Below, one piece after another: positions 28,651 through 35,552 of a stretch of DNA of 64,000 nt (position 1 is its first letter; each line of letters begins with the position of its first letter). The notes under the pieces were generated by a model, which saw only the letters and a program-made list of their open reading frames with translations, had not been told where the DNA came from and ran no database searches. The stretch is from JBLNBN01 sp050260015 (lineage in GTDB: Bacteria; Bacteroidota; Ignavibacteria; Kapaibacteriales; UBA2268): contig JBLNBN010000039.1 of NCBI GenBank assembly GCA_050260015.1, positions 203,382 to 267,381 on the forward strand. Reading direction: 5' to 3'. A program made the translations under genes and the position numbers.

Positions 28651-28784
28651 GTCGTCCCCGCGAAGGCGGGGATTCATAATCCCTATAGATTCCGGGTCTG
28701 GCGCCCGGAATGACGAATTGAAGTAATTGCCGCGTAAGCGCTTGGAAATACCCTGAATCCGTCATTCCCGACTCGATCGGGAAT
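28651..28784. repeat. Cluster of three REP-like inverted repeats
   Basis: Three short palindromes share the 'GTC[A]TTCCC/CCGG' style seen in many bacterial intergenic repeats. They are TCCCCGC/GCGGGGA (28655-28661 and 28666-28672), TTCCGGG/CCCGGAA (28690-28696 and 28704-28710) and ATTCCCGA/TCGGGAAT (28764-28771 and 28777-28784). They lie in noncoding DNA after polA. They may act as transcription attenuators or as passive mobile repeats. Confidence 0.7.
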
Positions 28785-28968
28785 CCAAACAACATTCTAA
28801 ATACAAATACGCATAGAATAACGCGGAAATACGGATAGATCATTGTTTTCCACGAATCCGAAGGATTCGCATGTCTATAGAAACAGGCGTCCCAAAACCA
28901 CTCCATCCTCTAGCGTCGAAGCCGCTGGAAAAGGGGAGCGTTCGACAAGTCCCAAGTCCTGTGGTCTC

Positions 28969-29135
28969 GTCCAACGCCTACGGCGTAGCTTTTTCGAAGC
29001 AAAGCGCCTGCTACAGATGTAAAACGCCTACGGCGTAATTATCGGCTTATTATTCAATAGATTTTCGACGCAAAAAATTTATAAAGAGCGCAAATCCTAC
29101 GAACCGCTTAGCGGTTCTACGTCAGTAGCCAACGC
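28969..29135 (+). repeat. 167-bp structured repeat, copy 1
   Basis: This segment recurs at 50175-50341 with the same length, no gaps and, by eye, about 20 differences. It contains the palindrome ACGCCTACGGCGT twice (near 28974 and 29024) and the hairpin GAACCGC-TTA-GCGGTTC near 29101. In copy 2 the hairpin loop is GCA instead of TTA while the stem is unchanged. Both copies are followed by a C-rich, then G-rich tract that can pair. No protein is conserved between the copies, so this is a dispersed DNA or RNA element rather than a gene. Confidence 0.85.
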
Positions 29136-29192
29136 GCGCCCCTCATCCCTCTTCTTCCGGCGGCGAAGCCGAGGGAGGAGGGGCGGTGGCAT

Positions 29193-29248
29193 CCGTAAGC
29201 CGCGCTTCGCTTGCAACGGTTACGAATAATGCCGTCCCTGCGGAACTT
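29193..29248 (+). repeat. Dispersed palindromic repeat (second family), copy 1
   Basis: The segment beginning CCGTAAGCCGCGCTTCGCTT and running through a GCCGTCCCTGCGGAACT block recurs at 30118-30173 with few changes. In the second copy that block reads GCCGTCCCTTCGGGACT, with the palindrome better preserved. The following 29264-29310 adds further small palindromes (AACCCCGGAGGGGTT, GAGCTTTATAGCTC). A 63-codon open frame through this element is not a gene. Confidence 0.75.
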
Positions 29249-29377
29249 TATGGAATTATTTTCTTAACCCCGGAGGGGTTAGAGCTTTATAGCTCGAAGC
29301 CCCCGATCATACGCCGTACCCTTCGGCAGGGCTCAGAGTATGGCTTCTCAGTCATACCGGCGTTATCCGCAATGTAG

Positions 29378-29992
29378 CTACTTCAACACATACTTAGTTA
29401 GGACGGTATGGGACCAGGTCGTATCGAGAAAGGCGCCTTTGCCCGTAATCTCAACTATGTGAGATTCTTGTATTAAACCTACTTTTGGACAATAAAAATC
29501 ATAAGACTTTAATGGACCCGAGTTGAATTGTTCAAATTGAATGCAGCTAAATTTTCCCGCAGGAACGCTTATTTGGGCGTCCACGCTTATTGTTTTCCAT
29601 TTAGAAGAGCCTTCGGCGTTTTTGTCGCCTACTTTCGTGGGATATTTATAGAACGGAAGAGGGGGATACTCCTCGCCGACGTAAAAATATAATCCGTCGT
29701 CGCGATTTGTTAAAGGAGCCCATCCGTCGGTCCCGTCGGACCAGTTGTACCAATCCTCATCACCGATCTTGAATTTGCTCGGAACTGTAGCAAAGGAGGA
29801 TTCTATTTTAATAGAATCCTTTGGATTGGAACTGCTGACAAAATAAGTGTCGTAATACCATGTATTACCTACGGCGAGCGGAATTAAAACGTCAGTTTTA
29901 TCAACCGGGTTTAAATCTAAAGGCGAAGAATGGTCTTTGCTGCATGCTACAGCGAATGCTAAGGTAAGGACGAAAACTAATATCTTCTTCAT
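29378..29992 (-). CDS. Putative lipoprotein of unknown function
   Basis: A 204-residue protein with a lipoprotein signal peptide (MKKILVF... lipobox FAVAC, Cys17). The mature part contains IPLAVGNTWYYDTYF and a string of beta-strand-like segments with the pattern VPAGKFSCIQFE. This resembles the single-domain lipoproteins of Bacteroidota that begin 'PLxxGNxWxY' and are annotated only as hypothetical. It is likely outer-membrane-attached. The gene is isolated between two repeat blocks, with a promoter-like element about 40 nt upstream. Confidence 0.75.
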   Translation of the reverse strand: MKKILVFVLTLAFAVACSKDHSSPLDLNPVDKTDVLIPLAVGNTWYYDTYFVSSSNPKDSIKIESSFATVPSKFKIGDEDWYNWSDGTDGWAPLTNRDDGLYFYVGEEYPPLPFYKYPTKVGDKNAEGSSKWKTISVDAQISVPAGKFSCIQFEQFNSGPLKSYDFYCPKVGLIQESHIVEITGKGAFLDTTWSHTVLTKYVLK

Positions 29993-30032
29993 TTATACCT
30001 CGTATATTTAATATAAAATGGCCAGCCATTTG

Positions 30033-30061
30033 CAAATATATGAAAATTCCGTAAGAACAAT
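30033..30061 (-). promoter_or_regulatory. Candidate Bacteroidota-type promoter of the lipoprotein gene
   Basis: On the minus strand TATATTTG (30040-30033) matches the -7 consensus. ATTG (30061-30058) lies 17 nt upstream as a partial -33 box. It points at the lipoprotein start at 29992. Confidence 0.4.
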
Positions 30062-30117
30062 AGATATTTTTATCTCATGCCTTTCCGATTGCCGCACAGC
30101 GGCATAATTATCAATAA

Positions 30118-30173
30118 CCGTAAACCGCGCTTCGCTTGCATACGGTTACGAATTATGCCGTCCCTTCGGGACT
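30118..30173 (+). repeat. Dispersed palindromic repeat (second family), copy 2
   Basis: Second copy of the element at 29193-29248, here beginning CCGTAAACCGCGCTTCGCTT and ending in the perfect hairpin GTCCCTTCGGGAC. Just upstream GCCGCACAGCGGC (30091-30103) forms another hairpin. The two copies bracket the lipoprotein gene at 29378-29992. Confidence 0.75.
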
Positions 30174-30211
30174 GAACTAACTCCTCAGGCCTTTACTAAG
30201 GCATACGATCG

Positions 30212-31563
30212 CTATCTGCCTATCTTAACAAAGTTTTTGACCCTTATGTCCGCGCCTTTTTGAAGCACGAAGAGGTACGAACCCTCGGCGAGGTTTTCTA
30301 TTGGACATTCTAAAAGGGCTTGACCGGTCCGAGGGTCTACGTCTATTGCGTCGGTTAAATCGATCAGCTTAGAGCCGAGATTATCGCAAATGTATGCGAT
30401 AGCGTTGTTAACGCCGTCCGGAAGGCAAAATATTTTTGCGGTTAATTTATTATCTCTTACCGGGTTTGGATACAGCTTTTCTATCCATACGCCGGGAAGC
30501 CCCTTATCTAAAGCATACTCGTTGTCGGTTGCGCCTTTCGGGTCCTCTTTGTAGCGCAGCAAACCGTGATTCGCCGTGCTGATCCATAAGTAGCCGTCGC
30601 GATCCATTTCGATCGCTGCGACCTGTACGGGTCCTTCAATTTTGTAAAAAATATCCTGGGGGAAGCTTATTTTGGTCCAAACGCCTGTATTGTGGTCGTA
30701 CTTGCAGAAAAAGTCATGCGTCGCCCAAAATATATAAACAACGCCCGGGCTTACGGGCTCTATCTTTTTTTGTATTTATCGAGCCACTTTTCGTCGTGGT
30801 AGCCTAACGTATCCGGGATAGCTACGGAAGTCCAAACGCCGTTAAACCGAACTGAAAATGCTCCCTTATTGGTTGAGGCAAAAACGTTATCGTTTTCGTC
30901 GAGTCCGAACGCTTTAACGAAAATTCCGGTTCCAAGCTTAGCGTCTTCATAGCTGTAGAGCTTATACTGCAATTTCTCGCCGGAATTGACGTTGAAGACT
31001 AAGAAATGCGAGTGAGTTGGTAGCCAAATCAGCGAGTCCCCGTCAAATACCATAAAACTTTCACCATACAAGGGGTTGACGTAATCCATGAGGTTGTAAT
31101 CCTTAAACTTCTCCCCGTCGAAGTAGCTGAGGTATACAGTTACGCCGCGAAACCAAGTTTTTCCTTCATTATCCGTTGCAACTCTTATGATCTGCCCGTA
31201 ATCCCAAGTAGATCCGTAGTCCAATTTGCTGACTTTATCCAATACTCTTTCCTTAGAGTATTTAGCCAGGCCGCCTAAAGTTCCCAACCATAGGTCGCCG
31301 GTAACGCTACAATCCATTGAAAAAATTCGTTTGTAGTCTTCTGTTAATGCAGGATTAGAAATTGAATCCCATTGTCCGTTCTCCAACACAAATAATTTTA
31401 GGAAAGGAGTTACAAAAAGTCTTCCGTCATCCGTAGCCTCCAATCCGCCCCCAATCAGTTGAGGTTGACCGTCATATCCTTTATAAAAAAGCCATTCGTC
31501 GGCGTAGGAAAAATTAGCTCCAAGGGATAATAAGGCAGCGATTAGCAAAAAAAATATTCTCAT
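30212..31563 (-). pseudogene. Frameshifted T9SS protein with two-component-regulator-propeller-like repeats
   Basis: Two open frames together make one protein of about 450 residues. The first (31563 to 30760, 267 residues) has a signal peptide (MRIFFLLIAALL... SYA) and beta-propeller-like blades (DLWLGTLGGLAKYS, KTWFRGVTVYLSYFD). It ends KYKKR-stop at a run of seven adenines. Reading one base back there (-1) continues as KIEPVSPGVVYIFWA and on through DRDGYLWISTANHGLLRY to a T9SS sorting domain (YPNPVRDNKLTAKIF) ending at 30212. The break is either a real frameshift, a homopolymer sequencing error, or a site of slippage. A GC hairpin (GCCCG/CGGGC) begins within 10 nt after the A-run. I call it broken, with doubt. 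Confidence 0.7.
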
Positions 31564-31739
31564 AGATAAAGCCCATGTATTGACGAAAAATAACTTATTT
31601 ACTCAGTAAGGGGTCTACAAAATATAACCGTTGTAAATTATCAATAATCTTTGTTTAAAACAAACGAAAAATTCTATATAAATTATTTCGCAAGCTTTCT
31701 CGTAATAGATTAAGTTCCGTCAATAGCTATGCGATTACA

Positions 31740-33791
31740 ATGGAAAAAGAGCGTCTCTTAGAATTTGGAAAATCTATTTATTCGCCGGAGGGGCTGGAAT
31801 TCGCCGCCGCGCTTTACGACGAGACTGCCGCGCTGCGGCTCGACGAGGATTCGCTCGCGCTGGCATTCCTGGCGACAGCCGACGTAGCGGACAAGAAAGT
31901 GCGGGAGGCCGTTTTAAATCAATTCGGCGGGAAAGCCGTGGAGCAAATCGAGCTCTTCGCGCGCATCGGTCGCGTGGCTTTCCCCGATTCCGAGAAGTAC
32001 GTCGCGAACCTCCGAAAACTATTCGTCCAGCTAACGAACGACCTCAATTTAATATTTATAAAGCTCTCCGAGCGGCTCGTGGCGATGAAGTTAGCCGAGA
32101 AGAAGAATTCGCCCGGGCTCGAACGGCTGGCCTGGGAGTGCCTCTACCTCTACTCTCCTATAGCGCACCGCCTCGGCGTCAGCCGCATTTACAAGGCGAT
32201 GGAGGACATTTCCTTCAAGCATCTCTACCCCGAGGAATTTAATAAATTAAACCGCGCCGTCGAGCGCCGCCGCCCCTACTTAGAGTCCAAGCTGAAGGAG
32301 ATGCGAGGCGACCTGGAAAAGCTGCTTAAGCAGTATAATATAAAAGCGCAGTTGCAGAGCCGCGTGAAAAGGCTCTACAGCATCTACCGCAAGATCCGCA
32401 ACCAGGGCGTTACGGTCGAGCAGATCTACGACCTGCTCGCGCTGCGCGTTATTACCGATTCCGTCGAGAGCTGCTACCTGGCTCTCGGCGCCGCGCACAT
32501 GTCCTGGATCCCCATCGAATCCCGCTTCCGCGACTGGATAGCCTTCCCAAAGCCGAACGGCTACCGCTCCATCCAGACGACGGTCTCCACGCGCAAGGGA
32601 GATAAATTCGAGATACAAATACGCACGGAGCAAATGCACCAGGAGGCCGAGTACGGCTCCGCCGCGCACTGGGCCTACAAGGAAGGGCTGAAGACCGCGG
32701 ACTCCTGGATCGCGCGGCTAAAAGAATTCCTCGAGAACGACGAGTACTTCGAGAATCCGCTGGCGTTCCACGAGCTGTTAAAAACGGAAATGCGCAGCGA
32801 CTACGTGCACGTTCTCACCCCCAAGGGGGAAATTAAGACGTTGCCCGAGGGCTCGACGCCGGTCGACTTCGCGTTCTCCATCCACACGAACGTCGGCTAC
32901 GCCGTTACCGGCGCGCGCGTAAACGGGAAGTTCGCCAAGTTAAATACCGTATTGCATTCCGGCGACGTCGTCGAGGTCATTACGTTAAAGAACGCGAAGC
33001 CCTCGCGTGATTGGCTGGGATTCGTAAAGACGTCGCGCGCGCGGGCGAAGATACGCGATTGGTTCCAGCGCAACGAGCGCGCGCAGATAATAAACGAAGG
33101 CCGGAAGGTTTGGGAAAAGCTCTTAAAGCAATACCGTAAGCGGCTGGAAGGCGCCTCGGAAAACGAGCAAGTCTTTAAAACCAATATGGCGAAGACCGGG
33201 TACAAGACTTACGACGACTTCTTCTTCGCGTTGGGCGGGAAATCCTTGAAGGCAACTCTATCCCTGCTGAAAAAGCTCTATCCCGAAGCGTTCAGGAAGG
33301 AGGCGGAAAAGAAGAAGGCTGAGAAGGCCCCGAGTAGGAAAATTCACAATATCCCGAACGTGCTCGTCGAGGGGATACCAAACATAGAAACGAAGCTGGC
33401 GCAGTGCTGCCATCCCATTCGCGGGGAGGAGATCGTCGCCTACGTAACGCGCGGGGGCGGGATAAAGGTGCATTCGCGGAGCTGCAAATATATTAATTCG
33501 GACATTTTCAACCAAGCGAACTTTAAGAGGGCGGAATGGTTGACCGGCGGCGACTCGCTCCAGACCGCTTACCTGGAGGCCTACGGCTACGAAGCCCAGA
33601 AAATGCTTATATCGGCCGTCGAGGTCGCTTCCGACGAGAGCGTTGCCATAGTTTCGACGAACATTCGTCGTATCAACGACAATCTGGAACGCCTGACGCT
33701 CGAGGTCCGGGTTAAGGACGTCGAGCAGTTACGTCTCTTTGGACGCAGGCTAAAAAGCGCGAAGGACATAGACTCTGTAACTATATTATAA
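31740..33791 (+). CDS. RelA-like (p)ppGpp synthetase with degenerate hydrolase domain
   Basis: A 683-residue RelA/SpoT-family protein that makes the stringent-response alarmone from GTP/GDP and ATP. The synthetase domain (about 190-320) keeps the catalytic Asp231 (YDLLALR) and Glu291 (EIQIRT). A TGS domain (about 360-420), a CC/zinc-finger-like segment (CCHPIRGEEI... HSRSCKYI) and a C-terminal ACT domain follow. The N-terminal HD region has the right size. However, the HDxxED motif is replaced (LATADVAD where families have LHDVVEDT), and KLADRLHNM has become KLSERLVAM, so hydrolase activity is very unlikely. In the synthetase the usual SLHTTV/SIHTTV reads SIQTTV. No partner genes adjacent. 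Length and TGS/ACT argue for a long ribosome-associated Rel rather than a small alarmone synthetase. Confidence 0.9.
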   Translation: MEKERLLEFGKSIYSPEGLEFAAALYDETAALRLDEDSLALAFLATADVADKKVREAVLNQFGGKAVEQIELFARIGRVAFPDSEKYVANLRKLFVQLTNDLNLIFIKLSERLVAMKLAEKKNSPGLERLAWECLYLYSPIAHRLGVSRIYKAMEDISFKHLYPEEFNKLNRAVERRRPYLESKLKEMRGDLEKLLKQYNIKAQLQSRVKRLYSIYRKIRNQGVTVEQIYDLLALRVITDSVESCYLALGAAHMSWIPIESRFRDWIAFPKPNGYRSIQTTVSTRKGDKFEIQIRTEQMHQEAEYGSAAHWAYKEGLKTADSWIARLKEFLENDEYFENPLAFHELLKTEMRSDYVHVLTPKGEIKTLPEGSTPVDFAFSIHTNVGYAVTGARVNGKFAKLNTVLHSGDVVEVITLKNAKPSRDWLGFVKTSRARAKIRDWFQRNERAQIINEGRKVWEKLLKQYRKRLEGASENEQVFKTNMAKTGYKTYDDFFFALGGKSLKATLSLLKKLYPEAFRKEAEKKKAEKAPSRKIHNIPNVLVEGIPNIETKLAQCCHPIRGEEIVAYVTRGGGIKVHSRSCKYINSDIFNQANFKRAEWLTGGDSLQTAYLEAYGYEAQKMLISAVEVASDESVAIVSTNIRRINDNLERLTLEVRVKDVEQLRLFGRRLKSAKDIDSVTIL

Positions 33792-33956
33792 CCTAGAAAC
33801 GTAACTTTGAAAAAAAACTTTATGTAGTTTTTAATATTACGCCAAATTGTATTATATTTAACAAAGCAAATTGAGACTGTTTAATCAAGAAAAGTAAGGA
33901 TATTTTAACATAAAATAGAAAAATCGTTTGTTTACTATTATTAAAGGAAAAGTAGA

Positions 33957-35414
33957 ATGAATTTCAAGAACCTACGTTCTTTCTTCGGCTTGTTTGTCGT
34001 AGCTGTAGCGATGCTCGGCCTTGCTTCTTGCTCCGACGACAATTCAAACAATCCGAACACCAATGGGTCGGCCCAGGTCACGAGCTTTAAGTTCGAAGGG
34101 ATCAGCCCCGTAGCAGTCGGCGTTATCGATCAGACGGCTAAAACGATCAAAGTGACGGTTCCGAGCACGACCGACGTAACGTATCTCGCCCCGACAATTG
34201 TCGTTAGCTCAGGCGCCAGCGTCGATCCTCAATCCGGCGTATTTATGGACTTTACTAATCCCGTTCAGTACACGGTAACCTCGTCGGACAATAAGACTGC
34301 CGTATATACTGTAACCGTAACGAAGCAGGCCAGCACGTGGGAAGAGATTTCGAAGAATATCGATCAGAACAAGGTTCTCGTCGACCGCGGCCCCGGCATC
34401 GATTACATAGTTAACAAAGAAATAACGATCGAAGCTTCCGCGCTTCTAACTATCGAAGCCGGCGTAGAGATTTCGTTTACGGAGGTTGGCGCCGGTTTTA
34501 ATATCGGCAAGAACGCAGGATTGAAAATTTCCGGAACGGCCGCAAAACCGGTTAAATTTACCGGCGCCGTAAATAACCAGAATAAAGGCGCATGGTCGGG
34601 CATCTATTTGCAGAGCGCCCGCCAGGATAACGTCTGGGAATACGTAACGATCGAGAACGCAGGCGACGCCAACGGCGAAGCTTTACGCCTCGTAGGCGCC
34701 GCGCAATTAACCCTTCGCAACAGCACGATCCGCGGTTCGCGCAACCAGGGCATCCGTATGGACAACGGCTCCCTCTTCAATGAATTTAAGAACAACACTA
34801 TTACAAATAACGACGGCTACCCCGTTTCCGCAGACAACTATACCCAGATCAATACTTTCGATATGACCTCGAGCTTCTCGGGCAACGCCCAGGGAGCCGA
34901 TTTTATTGAGATCCGCGGCATGGAAGAATTCGAAAAGAATTTTACAATTAAAAAGATCAACGTCCCTTACATCTCCGACGTAATCCTCGTCTCTTCGGGC
35001 GTCTTGACGATCGAACCCGGCGTGACCCTGCTCTTCAAGAGCGGCGGCTATTACCTGCAGACCAGGAACACGGGCGTGCTTAAGGCGGAGGGAACCGCGA
35101 CCGACAAAATCCGTTTCGCAAGCGAAGCCGGCATGGAAGGCACCTGGGAAGGCCTCTTCCTTGAGACTAAGCTCAGTAACACGGTTAAGAACGCTATAAT
35201 CGAATTTGGCGGCTACAACGAACAATACGCTAACCTCTCCGTACGCAACGGCAAGGTAACCCTTGAGAACGTTCGCATAGCGAACTCCCTTAACTATGGC
35301 GTCATATATAACGACAACTCCACGATAACGCACAGCGGCGTTACTTTCGAGAACAACTCGAAGGGCAACGTATTCAACGACTCCAACGACGAAGTCACCG
35401 AAACGCTTCCGTAA
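33957..35414 (+). CDS. Lipoprotein with DUF5018-like domain and right-handed beta-helix
   Basis: A 485-residue exported protein. The lipobox GLASC places the lipidated cysteine at residue 23. An N-terminal Ig-like domain (about 35-125) shows the pattern seen in Bacteroidota DUF5018/PKD-like lipoproteins (TSSDNKTAVYTVTVTKQ). The rest (about 130-480) has short repeated strands with N- and G-rich turns, such as SGTAAKPVKFTG, NSTIRGSRNQGIRMDNGS and NNTITNNDG, typical of a pectate-lyase-like parallel beta-helix. It is likely a surface or outer-membrane lipoprotein; no catalytic residues can be assigned. A strong terminator follows. Confidence 0.85.
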   Translation: MNFKNLRSFFGLFVVAVAMLGLASCSDDNSNNPNTNGSAQVTSFKFEGISPVAVGVIDQTAKTIKVTVPSTTDVTYLAPTIVVSSGASVDPQSGVFMDFTNPVQYTVTSSDNKTAVYTVTVTKQASTWEEISKNIDQNKVLVDRGPGIDYIVNKEITIEASALLTIEAGVEISFTEVGAGFNIGKNAGLKISGTAAKPVKFTGAVNNQNKGAWSGIYLQSARQDNVWEYVTIENAGDANGEALRLVGAAQLTLRNSTIRGSRNQGIRMDNGSLFNEFKNNTITNNDGYPVSADNYTQINTFDMTSSFSGNAQGADFIEIRGMEEFEKNFTIKKINVPYISDVILVSSGVLTIEPGVTLLFKSGGYYLQTRNTGVLKAEGTATDKIRFASEAGMEGTWEGLFLETKLSNTVKNAIIEFGGYNEQYANLSVRNGKVTLENVRIANSLNYGVIYNDNSTITHSGVTFENNSKGNVFNDSNDEVTETLP

Positions 35415-35440
35415 AGGAAAGGATGTCATTTTATTCTAAG

Positions 35441-35467
35441 AGCGCCGCAAAAACGGCGCTTTTTTTT
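35441..35467 (+). terminator. Intrinsic terminator after the beta-helix lipoprotein gene
   Basis: AGCGCCG (35441-35447) pairs with CGGCGCT (35454-35460), followed directly by seven Ts. It isolates the cas3-cse2 pair downstream from read-through. Confidence 0.92.
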
Positions 35468-35552
35468 CATGTTTAATAAGAAAGACGACGGAAGTTATCG
35501 GCTTTTTTATTAATTTAATAGTATTATTTCTGGCCTATTAAAATTAACTTTT

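Noticed and set aside
29186..29377. A 63-codon open frame in the repeat region
   Set aside because: It runs through the dispersed palindromic repeat; the other copy of the repeat does not preserve the frame.
28558..29377. A decayed protein gene between polA and the lipoprotein gene
   Set aside because: All frames are broken frequently and the sequence is made of palindromes and repeat units; no protein remnant could be recognised.
34707..35429. A 240-codon minus-strand open frame
   Set aside because: Antisense to the beta-helix lipoprotein gene; the sense product has clear domains and its own terminator.
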